DNA from: Hydrogenophaga sp. BPS33
GTDB lineage: Bacteria > Pseudomonadota > Gammaproteobacteria > Burkholderiales > Burkholderiaceae_C
DNA: 64,000 bases
Reading direction: 5' to 3'
Assembly (NCBI RefSeq): GCF_009859475.1
Contig: NZ_CP044549.1
Coordinates: 1,612,001-1,676,000 of the forward strand
Below are positions 35,598-43,619 of the stretch, piece by piece (positions within the stretch are counted from its first letter, which is position 1; each line of letters opens with the position of its first letter). The translations under genes were made by a program, and so were the position numbers. The notes beneath the pieces are model-generated. The model saw nothing but the letters and a program-made list of their open reading frames with translations. It had not been told where the DNA came from and ran no database searches.

Positions 35598-36490
35598 GGC
35601 TGTGCCCGTTCAGAAGGGGATTCGGGTGGAGCGAAATCACGGAACGACGCCCGTCCACGGTCCAGCACGACCAGCTTGCGAGCGTCGACATGTGCACGGA
35701 AAGCGTATTGGCCCTGGCCTTCTTTCCAGATGTCGAAGCGCAGCGTTTCTCCGGGAAACACAGGCTTGGAGAACCGCACTTCCAGCATACGCAGAGGCGC
35801 GCTCTGAACGCCTGCGCGCAACAGAGCGTGCCCTGCGATCCCGAACGAACAGAGTCCGTGAAGAATCGGGCGTGGGAACCCTGCTTTTGCAGCGAAGGCG
35901 GGGCTCGCATGCAGCGGGTTACGGTCGCCGTTGAGCCGGTAATACAGCGCCTGGTTCAAGGCCGTTGGCATCTCGACGGATACGTCGGGCGGGCCCTCGG
36001 GAAGCGGGGCGAACTCGCGCATCGACTGTGGGTTTCCGCCGAATCCGCCATCGGCTCGGCAGAACGTGGCGTTTTCCAGCCGCGCGAACACCCGACCCGT
36101 CGATTCGTCCGTGAGCGTGCGCTCGGTGACAAAAATCGCACCCTTGTCGGCGCCCTTGTCTGTGACTTCGATGTTGCGGTGGTGGACCAGCAAAGAAGCG
36201 TCGGGTGGCATCAGACTGTGAATCTCGATGCGCTGCGTCCCGTGCACGATCATGCTCGCGGTGATGCCAAGACCCGGATGCTTGTACCAGGTCCCGGGGT
36301 GGCCCAGCACCACAGGCATGGTTGGAAATGTGCGGAGGTCTTCCTCGAACACATACCCGAGCTCGTCCTCTCGCATGGGGTCGCTGCCCAACCCGATGGA
36401 AAGGGCGTAGAGCATGCAGTCGGTATCGGTAAGGGTTTGCCTCACTGGGGGGAAATGAAAGCCTAGAACGGCCTCTGAATTCATGGGCAC
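35594..36490 (-). CDS. MaoC-like double hot-dog dehydratase/hydratase
   Basis: A 298-residue protein. The N-terminal hot-dog domain (FAS1-type dehydratase-like: LTDTDCMLYALSIGLGSDPM) precedes a C-terminal hydratase-2 domain with the catalytic block GDRNPLHASPAFAAKAGF then PRPILHGLCSFGIAG. Such proteins hydrate trans-2-enoyl-CoA to (R)-3-hydroxyacyl-CoA, as in the hydratase of peroxisomal MFE-2. A GTG start is preferred because GGAGG lies seven bases before it; an ATG two codons later is 13 bases from that site. It overlaps the ACAD gene downstream. Confidence 0.9.
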   Translation of the reverse strand: MPMNSEAVLGFHFPPVRQTLTDTDCMLYALSIGLGSDPMREDELGYVFEEDLRTFPTMPVVLGHPGTWYKHPGLGITASMIVHGTQRIEIHSLMPPDASLLVHHRNIEVTDKGADKGAIFVTERTLTDESTGRVFARLENATFCRADGGFGGNPQSMREFAPLPEGPPDVSVEMPTALNQALYYRLNGDRNPLHASPAFAAKAGFPRPILHGLCSFGIAGHALLRAGVQSAPLRMLEVRFSKPVFPGETLRFDIWKEGQGQYAFRAHVDARKLVVLDRGRASFRDFAPPESPSERAQP

Positions 36491-36530
36491 AGCCGAACCT
36501 CCGCAAAAAATCGTGTCACGCTCATGGGGC

Positions 36531-38660
36531 TTAGGTGGATTTCAGCGCGATGAGTGCATCAACGCCCACAATGCGGTCGCCGCTGCAAATCAGCGGGTTC
36601 ACGTCCAGCTCGGCAATCAGCTCGCGGTGGTCGTGCGCGAAATCTCCCACGCGGCAAATGATCTTCGCCAATGCGTTCACGTCCACCGGCGCACTGCCAC
36701 GGAATCCCTCAAGCAGTGCGAATCCCTTCAGTCGACGAAGCATGCCGAGTGCCTCGATTTCGCTCACCGGCGCCAGTGCCACGGCACTGTCCCGCAACAG
36801 CTCGACCATGATCCCGCCAAGCCCCACGATGACCAGCGGGCCAAACATGGGGTCGATGCGCGCGCCGACAATGACCTCCACACCTTGCGGGACCATTTCC
36901 TGTATCAGAACGCCGTTGATGTCCTCGGGGCGTGCGACCTTCAACGCATTGGCCATCACTTCGTCATACGCGATGCGCAGGGCAGCCTCGTCGCCGATGG
37001 ACAGCCTGACGACGCCAGCCTCTGTCTTGTGCGGAATGCGGGCGGACTCGGCCTTGAGAACGACCGGGTAGTGTCCCTTGGCGGCAGCAATGGCGGCCTC
37101 GACAGATGCCGTCAACACGTCGGCAATCATCGGAATGCCATACGCTGCGAGCAGCGCCTTCGCCGGTCGCTCGCTCAGCACAGACCCTTTGGTGGACGTC
37201 AGCGCACCTGCGGTCTTGGCGTGCAAGTCGCGCGGCGTCGCGGACGCTGCGGGTACCTGGAGAAGGGTTTGCGCGTCGCTCCACCGCCGCCAGCGTGCCA
37301 GCGTGGCGAAGCAGTTGCCCATCGAACGAAACATGGCCACCTTGTCGCCAGCATCGGCCGTGCGAGACCCCGGGCCCTCGTGCCACATGGGCAGCCAGAC
37401 GATGCACACCGGCTTGCCCATGTCGCGAGCCAGATCGTTCAACAGCTCGACGCGCGATACCACCGGTTCATAGGCATAGGGAATCGGAACGACGAGAGCA
37501 CCATAGGCTTCATCCCCCACCAGGGCGCCTGCGGCCTTTCTGAAAGGGACTGGATCGCTGACGACCTGCGCGGTCACGTCACACGGATTGCGCGCCGACC
37601 CGAACTCGGGAATCAGACCCAGCAACACCTCGGTCGTTTCGGGCGCTGGCTGGGGCAGCGGAACGCCGTGGATCTCGGCCTTGTCCGCAGCCATGATGGC
37701 CGCTCCGCCCGATGTCGACAGCACGGCGACACCCGGGCTTGTGCAGCGCCCGGCCTTGGCGAAGAACGCGGCTGTCTCCAGCAGATCCTCGTAGTCGTCC
37801 ACCACGACCGCTCCCGACTTCTCGAAGGCCGCGGTGTAGGCGTCGTTGGCGCCGGCCAGTGAGCCGGTGTGCGACAGCGCGGCAGCAGCACCCTGTTCGC
37901 CGGTGGCGATCTTGAACATGATGACCGCCTTGCCCGCGCTGCGGGCAAGGGTGCACGCCTCGATCATCCGCATCGGCTCGGGCATGCCTTCGAAGAGGCA
38001 GGCGATCGCCTTGCAACTGGGCTCTTCGGCCAGATAGGCGACGTAGTCCGCCACATCCACGTCCGCAGAATTGCCGCACGTCAGGACATGGCTGAGGGCC
38101 ACGCCGTGCTCAACCGCTTGGGCCAGCGCGAAGCCGAGCGCGCCGGATTGGCTGACGAGGCCAACCGGCGGAGCGCCGGATTCGCCTACGCGCATCGGCG
38201 TGAGAAAGGTGCAAAGAGCGCCCAGGCTCGAATTCACGATGCCGATGTTGTTCGGCCCGACAAGGCGAACGCCACCGCTGCGGGCCTTCTCGACAATGCG
38301 GGCCTGCAACTCCACGAACGGCGGACGGCCCATCTCCGCGAAGCCAGACGCATAGACGATGGCACCGCCAGCACCTACGCGGCAGCACTCATCGACGATG
38401 GCTTCGACTTCGTCTCTCGGCGCGGCGATGATGACCAGATCGGGGCTATCCGGCAGTTCGGACAAGGAGGCAAAACATGTGTGTCCTGCGACTTCGCTGT
38501 AACGGCTGTTGACGGGGTAGAGCTTGCCTTGGTATGCGGCGAGGTTCTCGAACACGCGCTGGCCGAAAGCGCCGGGGCGGTTGGAGGCGCCCACAATGGC
38601 GATGCTGGCGGGATGTACAAGCCGATGCAGATCGGCGTGGCGGTAGAGAGGGCGCGGCAT
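36531..38660 (-). CDS. NDP-forming acyl-CoA ligase
   Basis: A 709-residue homologue of the ligase at 24419, with the same order: CoA-binding domain (VHPASIAIVGASNRPGAFGQ), LVSQSGALGFALAQAVEHGV, phospho-His block AALSHTGSLAGANDAYTAAF, and C-terminal ATP-grasp (HYPVVLKAESARIPHKTEAG, DVNPLICSGDRIVGVDALIA). The ATG giving MPRPLYRHADLH lies 14 bases past the preceding SDR stop; a start 12 codons upstream would overlap that gene. It probably activates the acid that the downstream MaoC and ACAD enzymes process. Confidence 0.9.
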   Translation of the reverse strand: MPRPLYRHADLHRLVHPASIAIVGASNRPGAFGQRVFENLAAYQGKLYPVNSRYSEVAGHTCFASLSELPDSPDLVIIAAPRDEVEAIVDECCRVGAGGAIVYASGFAEMGRPPFVELQARIVEKARSGGVRLVGPNNIGIVNSSLGALCTFLTPMRVGESGAPPVGLVSQSGALGFALAQAVEHGVALSHVLTCGNSADVDVADYVAYLAEEPSCKAIACLFEGMPEPMRMIEACTLARSAGKAVIMFKIATGEQGAAAALSHTGSLAGANDAYTAAFEKSGAVVVDDYEDLLETAAFFAKAGRCTSPGVAVLSTSGGAAIMAADKAEIHGVPLPQPAPETTEVLLGLIPEFGSARNPCDVTAQVVSDPVPFRKAAGALVGDEAYGALVVPIPYAYEPVVSRVELLNDLARDMGKPVCIVWLPMWHEGPGSRTADAGDKVAMFRSMGNCFATLARWRRWSDAQTLLQVPAASATPRDLHAKTAGALTSTKGSVLSERPAKALLAAYGIPMIADVLTASVEAAIAAAKGHYPVVLKAESARIPHKTEAGVVRLSIGDEAALRIAYDEVMANALKVARPEDINGVLIQEMVPQGVEVIVGARIDPMFGPLVIVGLGGIMVELLRDSAVALAPVSEIEALGMLRRLKGFALLEGFRGSAPVDVNALAKIICRVGDFAHDHRELIAELDVNPLICSGDRIVGVDALIALKST

Positions 38661-38673
38661 AGACAAGCCTCGA

Positions 38674-39447
38674 TCAGAAGCCGATGTGGTAACCACCGTT
38701 GATCGACAGATGCTGGCCTGTGATGTACGACGCTGCAGGGGAGAGCAAGAAACACACAGCCGGCGCCACCTCTTCCGGTGTTGACCAGCGGCCCATCGGA
38801 ATCTGGGCGAGATAGGTGTCTTTGAATTTCTCGCTACGCGCCATTTCCGTCATGGGCGTCTCGATCACGCCAAAACAAACACTGTTGACGCGAACGCCGA
38901 AGCGGGCCCACTCGCGAGCGGCGCTCATCGTGAGACCAAGCACGCCCGATTTGGCGGCTCCATAGTTGATCTGGCCAACGGTGCCCCGCCGTCCTGCGTC
39001 CGACGACACATTGACGATTGCACCAGGCGCCGTGTCGCCGGCCTTTGCTTTGGCGACCAGCTTGCGCCCCACCGCTTGCAGGAACAGGAACGACCCCGAC
39101 AGGTTCACGTCGATCACGGACTGCCATGCCTCATAGGACATCTTGTCGATCATGGCGGTGCGGGTGATGCCGGCGTTGTTGACCAGACAGTCGACAGTGC
39201 CGAACTCGGCAACCGTTCTTTCGACGGCGTCTGTGGCGAACTCGGGCTTGGACACATCGCCCGCGATGGCAATGGCGCGACCGGCGTGCCCGCTGGCTAA
39301 TTCGGTCAGCGCCGCCTCGTTCCTGTCCACCATCGCCACATTGCCGCCGAGCATGAGAACCTGCTCCGCGATGCCGCGACCGATGCCTTGGGCCGCCCCG
39401 GTAACGATGACCGTGCGGCCTTCAAGGTTCAACGGATTCTTGTTCAT
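38674..39447 (-). CDS. SDR-family NAD(P)-dependent oxidoreductase, first gene of the minus-strand operon
   Basis: A 257-residue SDR: IVTGAAQGIGRGIAEQVLML, DRNEAALTELASG, VNNAGITRTAMIDKMSYEAW, NVSSDAGRRGTVGQINYGAAK with Ser and Y-G-A-A-K, and ASYITGQHLSINGGYHIGF. AGGAGAT lies before the ATG. A strong double palindrome stands about 65 bases upstream, so this gene and the operon behind it are probably repressed by a TetR-type protein. Confidence 0.9.
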   Translation of the reverse strand: MNKNPLNLEGRTVIVTGAAQGIGRGIAEQVLMLGGNVAMVDRNEAALTELASGHAGRAIAIAGDVSKPEFATDAVERTVAEFGTVDCLVNNAGITRTAMIDKMSYEAWQSVIDVNLSGSFLFLQAVGRKLVAKAKAGDTAPGAIVNVSSDAGRRGTVGQINYGAAKSGVLGLTMSAAREWARFGVRVNSVCFGVIETPMTEMARSEKFKDTYLAQIPMGRWSTPEEVAPAVCFLLSPAASYITGQHLSINGGYHIGF

Positions 39448-39510
39448 GAATATCTCCTTTTTTGTGAGTCGCCGATGCTATATGCGACCGCATTTGCCTG
39501 TCAATGTTTT

Positions 39511-39547
39511 ACTGAACGATCGTTCTGTAATTTAACGATCGTTCAGT
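39511..39547. promoter_or_regulatory. Double palindromic operator, TetR-type
   Basis: Two copies of AACGATCGTTC (each containing the palindrome ACGATCGT) lie 20 bases apart, arranged so that the whole site is also a larger inverted repeat: outer arms ACTGAACGATCGTT and AACGATCGTTCAGT. It sits in the divergent gap between the minus-strand SDR operon and the plus-strand DUF35 operon, in AT-rich sequence suited to promoters. TetR repressors commonly bind sites of this form. The TetR gene at 48486 ends the plus-strand operon and is the natural candidate. Confidence 0.65.
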
Positions 39548-39676
39548 GATAACCCTTATACTAAAAGAGCCGTGCGGTGCAACAATCAGCGCATCGCGAC
39601 CGCTGTCGCGTCACGTTCCCGCGCCGCGTTCATACGACGCGGCGCACGGCCCCACACACCACCACCGCTTGACCCC

Positions 39677-40069
39677 ATGGATGCATCCGTGCCTTTATCC
39701 GAATCGTCGATTCCACGCCCTGAAAAGGAATATCTGGCGTTTCTCGCTCAGGGGCGCTTCATGATTCAGCGCAGCCGCAGCAGCGGCCGCTGTGTTTTTT
39801 ATCCCCGCATCGCCGAGCCGGGCACGGGTGCCACAGACCTGGAGTGGATTGCTGCGAGTGGCAATGCCACGGTGTATGCCGCCACGGTGAACCATCCGAA
39901 ACCGCCTACGCCGGACTACAGCGTGGTGCTCGTGGACCTTGAGGAAGGCCCACGCATGATGTCGCGCGTTGAAGGGCTTGCGCCCTCCGAGGTCAAGATC
40001 GGACTGAAGGTCAAAGCCCGCATCGTCAAGGAAGGTGAAGGCCACATCGTGGTTTTTCACCCCGCCTGA
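39677..40069 (+). CDS. DUF35 OB-fold protein lacking the zinc ribbon
   Basis: A 130-residue protein. An N-terminal helix (EKEYLAFLAQGRFMIQRS) and the strand GRCVFYPRIAEPG mark the DUF35 start. The OB-fold reads ATVYAATVNHP through YSVVLVDLEEGPRMMSRVEG to VKARIVKEGEGHIVVFHP. DUF35 proteins usually carry four zinc-binding Cys; here only one Cys exists, so no zinc ribbon can form. They act with thiolase-like partners, for example ChsH2 with the Ltp2 aldolase in steroid side-chain breakdown. The thiolase-like gene starts 32 bases downstream. ATG chosen since upstream in-frame residues are not conserved-looking. Confidence 0.83.
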   Translation: MDASVPLSESSIPRPEKEYLAFLAQGRFMIQRSRSSGRCVFYPRIAEPGTGATDLEWIAASGNATVYAATVNHPKPPTPDYSVVLVDLEEGPRMMSRVEGLAPSEVKIGLKVKARIVKEGEGHIVVFHPA

Positions 40070-40100
40070 TTCAACGCAATCCCACTAGCGAAAGAACGAC

Positions 40101-41255
40101 GTGAAAGACGCATTCCCCCGCGGACAAACCGCCATCGTTGGCGCCGCCACCTTCGGCATCGGCGAAGCCCATGGGCTTGATTCGATCGACCTCGCCGTCG
40201 GCGCGGGCCTCAAGGCCCTGCAGATGGCGAACCTGCAACCCAAGGACGTGGACGGCGTTTTCGTCTGCCTGCCTTCCGACTTCCTGTCGGGACTGTCGGT
40301 GTCCGAGTATCTCGGCATCCAGCCCCGCTTCACGGACAACAACCGCACCGGTGGTTCCGCCTTCCTGACCCATATTCAGACGGCGGCGCTGGCCCTCGCC
40401 GCGGGGCAATGCGACGTGGCGCTGATCTGCTACGGGAGCAACCAGCGCACTGGTGCCGGCAAATTGGTGAGCGCGCAGAAGCCACCCTACTTCGAAGCGA
40501 TGTACAAGCCGAACATGCCCGTGTCGGCGTATGCATTGGCGGCGTCTCGTCACATGCACGAATTTGGCACCACGAGCGAACAGCTCGCCGAGGTTGCCGT
40601 GGCGGCGCGTCGGTGGGCTCAGAAGAATCCGGAAGCGTTCACGCGTGATGCACTGTCCATCGAAGACGTTTTGAAAGCGCGAAGGGTTGCGGATCCGTTG
40701 GGGGTGCGTGACTGTTGCCTGGTCACGGACGGTGCCGCTGCGATCGTGATGACACGGGCCGACCGAGCGGCTGACCTCGTCAAGAAGCCGGCATACGTTC
40801 TGGGTACCGCCGCCGCCACCACGCACCTGAATATTTCCGCCATGCCGGACCTCACGGTCACTGCCGCAAAGCAATCGGGCGCCCGCGCATTCGCGCAGGC
40901 CGGCGTCGCTCCGAAAGACATCGACGTGGTGGAGCTGTACGACGCCTTCACGATCAACACGATCCTGTTTCTGGAAGACCTGGGCTTTTGCAAAAAAGGC
41001 GAGGGCGGCGCCTTCGTCAGCGGGGGCCGGATCGCACCAGGCGGCGAACTGCCGGTCAACACCAATGGTGGCGGCCTGTCGTGTGTGCACCCGGGCATGT
41101 ATGGTTTGTTCACGGTGGTCGAGGCCACGCAGCAATTGATGGGGCTTGCCGGTGAACGGCAAGTGCACGGTGCCACGTTGGGCTTGGCGCACGGCAACGG
41201 GGGCACGCTCTCCAGCCAGGCGACCACCATTCTCGGTACGCGCGAAACCCTATGA
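40101..41255 (+). CDS. Thiolase-fold protein (SCP-x/Ltp2-like) without nucleophilic Cys
   Basis: A 384-residue GTG-initiated thiolase superfamily protein. Domain marks: GAATFGIGEAHGLDSIDLAV, AEVAVAARRWAQKNPEAF, DVVELYDAFTINTILFLEDL and GGGLSCVHPGMYGLFTVVEA. At the usual nucleophile position the sequence is RTGGSAFLTHIQTAALAL, with no Cys, and the C-terminal loop is LAHGNGGTLSSQA, also without Cys. It is therefore unlikely to be a true thiolase. With a DUF35 partner and ACAD pair adjacent, a retro-aldolase like Ltp2 is the best inference. Alternative: a lipid-transfer or inactive thiolase. Confidence 0.85.
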   Translation: MKDAFPRGQTAIVGAATFGIGEAHGLDSIDLAVGAGLKALQMANLQPKDVDGVFVCLPSDFLSGLSVSEYLGIQPRFTDNNRTGGSAFLTHIQTAALALAAGQCDVALICYGSNQRTGAGKLVSAQKPPYFEAMYKPNMPVSAYALAASRHMHEFGTTSEQLAEVAVAARRWAQKNPEAFTRDALSIEDVLKARRVADPLGVRDCCLVTDGAAAIVMTRADRAADLVKKPAYVLGTAAATTHLNISAMPDLTVTAAKQSGARAFAQAGVAPKDIDVVELYDAFTINTILFLEDLGFCKKGEGGAFVSGGRIAPGGELPVNTNGGGLSCVHPGMYGLFTVVEATQQLMGLAGERQVHGATLGLAHGNGGTLSSQATTILGTRETL

Positions 41256-42391
41256 ACACGGAAGACGGTATCGAATCCATGCTGCTCGATGGAGCAGATG
41301 GATTTCTGAGTACGGCGCATTCGCCGTCGCGCGCCCGCCGCGTTCGCCGAGGCGAGCCTTCCGACAGCGCGGACGTGTGGCGTGGAATGGCCGAATGCGG
41401 CTGGCTCGCCATGACACTGCCCGAGTCGATGGGCGGCTCGGATCTGGACGTCGGCAGTGCCGCAGCTTTGGCGATGCGGCTGGGCGGCGCGCTGCTGCCC
41501 GAGCCTTTCGCCGAATGTGCGATCGCGCCCGCTACCCTGGCGCGGCTCGCCCAGGGCGCTGCTCCAGCCCAGGCACTTGCAGACGGACTTGTGAGCGGCT
41601 CGGTGCGCCCTGCGTTGGCTTGGCAATCGGCGGCGGGTGAGATCGAAGCGCCGTGGCATGCGACCTTGAGCGCGGATGGGCGTGGGTGGCGCTTGAACGG
41701 GGGGTTTGAAGGTGTGGATGCCGATGCCACGCACTGGATCGTGACCGGGATTGCCGACGGCGAACCCCTGATCGCCGTCGTGCCGGCGCAAGCAGACGTG
41801 CAGCGGCGCTTGCAGCGCTGCGCCGATGGCACCTCAAGCGCCAGCATCCAGTTCGCCAATACCGCCATTGGGGAGACTGCGGTGCTGATGCGCGGCGACG
41901 CGGCGCGCGACGCCATCACCGCGGCCCTTGGGGATGCACGTCTGGTGCTGTCGGCGCAGCTTGCCGGTATCGCAGAGGGTGCACTTGCCATGACCGTCAG
42001 CTATCTGCAGCAACGCGTGCAATTCGGTCAGCCCATATCGTCGTTTCAGGCCATCCGCCATCGTGTGGTGGATCTGAACATGCAGAAGCGCCTTGCATGT
42101 GCATCGTGGGGTCACGCGCGAAAAGTGCGAATGGTGGAAGGCGCCCTGACGACAGCGAGTATCAGCGCCGTCTCTGCGGCCAAGGCCCGATGCGCCGAAG
42201 CAGCGCTTCTGATAACCCGGGCCGCCATCCAGCTGCACGGCGCGATCGGCTACACCGAAGAGGCCGATATCGGCCTGTTCCTGGACGCCGCGCTGAAGCA
42301 GGCGTCGCGCCTGGGCAACGCACCCGCCCACCGGCGGCGTTTCGCGGCACTCACGCTGAGCGATGCTTTGGCACCGGGAGCAACCGCATGA
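41252..42391 (+). CDS. Acyl-CoA dehydrogenase (divergent partner of a pair)
   Basis: A 379-residue ACAD-fold protein with ECGWLAMTLPESMGGSDLDV near the N-terminus, QQRVQFGQPISSFQAIRHRV and QLHGAIGYTEEADIGLFLDA at the C-terminus. The typical middle-domain SEPGAGSD motif is missing. Four-base overlaps on both sides couple it to the thiolase-like protein and to the next ACAD. Probably the structural or partly catalytic half of a heteromer. Confidence 0.87.
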   Translation: MNTEDGIESMLLDGADGFLSTAHSPSRARRVRRGEPSDSADVWRGMAECGWLAMTLPESMGGSDLDVGSAAALAMRLGGALLPEPFAECAIAPATLARLAQGAAPAQALADGLVSGSVRPALAWQSAAGEIEAPWHATLSADGRGWRLNGGFEGVDADATHWIVTGIADGEPLIAVVPAQADVQRRLQRCADGTSSASIQFANTAIGETAVLMRGDAARDAITAALGDARLVLSAQLAGIAEGALAMTVSYLQQRVQFGQPISSFQAIRHRVVDLNMQKRLACASWGHARKVRMVEGALTTASISAVSAAKARCAEAALLITRAAIQLHGAIGYTEEADIGLFLDAALKQASRLGNAPAHRRRFAALTLSDALAPGATA

Positions 42392-43566
42392 GCAAACACA
42401 CCGTCATTTCAGGTGCAGACCTCGATGCGATGAATGAGCAGCAGTTCGCTGCGCATCTGCGCGCCTTTCTCGAAAAGGCCTACCCCGGTGAGTGGCGTCG
42501 GCCGGTGGTGCTCCGCGTGCGTGGAACGGACGAGCGGCGCTGGTTGAAACAGCTGAATTCCCATGGCCTTCGCGCACCGGGTTTGCCACGCGAACACGGA
42601 GGCATGGGCTTGTCCCTGGACAAGCAGCTCGTCTACAAAGCCGTATTTGACGCCTACGGCGCAGCGCGCGTGCTGGACGTGGGTGGCACGCTGCTAGCGC
42701 CAGTGCTGATCCGTTACGGAACGCCGGCGCAGAAAGGTCACTACCTGCCGCGTATTCTTTCCTGCGAAGACATGTGGTGCCAAGGCTACTCCGAGCCGGG
42801 CGCGGGTTCCGATCTCGCCAGTTTGCGCACCTCCGCTGAGCGGCGGGGCGATGTGTTCGTGATCAACGGACAGAAGATCTGGACCAGTCACGCGACGACC
42901 GCCAGCCATATCTTTGTCTTGGCGCGCACAGGCAAGTTCGAGAAGAAACAGCAAGGCATTAGCTTCATCCTTTGCGACATGCAGACGCCTGGCATCACGG
43001 TGCGTCCCATCGTCAACATGGCGGGCGATGACGAGTTTTGCGAAGTGTTTTTCGACAACGTGGAGGTGCCAGTTGAAAACCTCGTGGGCGAGCTGGATCA
43101 GGGCTGGACGGTGGCGAAGAGTCTCCTGGGCACCGAACGCCTCATCAACGGAAGCCCGGTGCTTGCGCAGCAGACCTTCGACTATCTTCTGCGCATGCTG
43201 AAGTCTTCGCCAGACATGCGCCTTGCAGCAGTGGCGGACCAACGCCTTGCCCAGATCGCTTGCGACCTGCACGACGCGGGTGCGCTGTACAAGGAAATTT
43301 GCGCCTCGGCGCTCGCCAACACCGCCGAAGATGCCGACTATTCGGTTCTAAAGGTGTTGTCGACTGAACTCTTCCAGCGCACGGCCGACCTTGTCACCGA
43401 CCTGGCCAATGAGCGCGGCGGCAGCGCCGGCGAGTGCGACTTCGGCGACTGGCAGTTGGACCTGCATCGGCTGTCCATGATCGCCCGCCCCGGCACCATC
43501 TATGGCGGCACCAACGAAATCCAGCGCGACATCCTATCCCGCGCCATGTTCTCCGCGGGTCGCTAA
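42388..43566 (+). CDS. Acyl-CoA dehydrogenase (large-type partner of a pair)
   Basis: A 392-residue ACAD: EDMWCQGYSEPGAGSDLASL, GQKIWTSHATTASHIFVLAR, GISFILCDMQTPGITVRPIV and C-terminal YGGTNEIQRDILSRAMFSAG. The ATG overlapping the previous stop is chosen; the longer open frame upstream is inside the previous gene. Closest in layout to the ACAD at 22086. Confidence 0.9.
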   Translation: MSKHTVISGADLDAMNEQQFAAHLRAFLEKAYPGEWRRPVVLRVRGTDERRWLKQLNSHGLRAPGLPREHGGMGLSLDKQLVYKAVFDAYGAARVLDVGGTLLAPVLIRYGTPAQKGHYLPRILSCEDMWCQGYSEPGAGSDLASLRTSAERRGDVFVINGQKIWTSHATTASHIFVLARTGKFEKKQQGISFILCDMQTPGITVRPIVNMAGDDEFCEVFFDNVEVPVENLVGELDQGWTVAKSLLGTERLINGSPVLAQQTFDYLLRMLKSSPDMRLAAVADQRLAQIACDLHDAGALYKEICASALANTAEDADYSVLKVLSTELFQRTADLVTDLANERGGSAGECDFGDWQLDLHRLSMIARPGTIYGGTNEIQRDILSRAMFSAGR

Positions 43567-43619
43567 CGGCCTGCCTTTCACCGACAGCACCTTAACCGTA
43601 AAACATAGGAGACATCTTC

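Noticed and set aside
34026..35807. Plus-strand open frame of 593 codons opposite two acyl-CoA dehydrogenase genes
   Set aside because: It is the antisense of well-supported ACAD genes; its product is His/Arg/Gly-rich with no family motifs, as expected for a GC-rich shadow frame.
36483..37862. Plus-strand open frame of 459 codons opposite the NDP-forming ligase
   Set aside because: No motifs and biased composition; the ligase on the minus strand has clear catalytic blocks throughout.
40101..41255. Annotating the DUF35-linked protein as an active thiolase
   Set aside because: Neither the N-terminal nucleophilic Cys nor the C-terminal Cys is present where a thiolase needs them.
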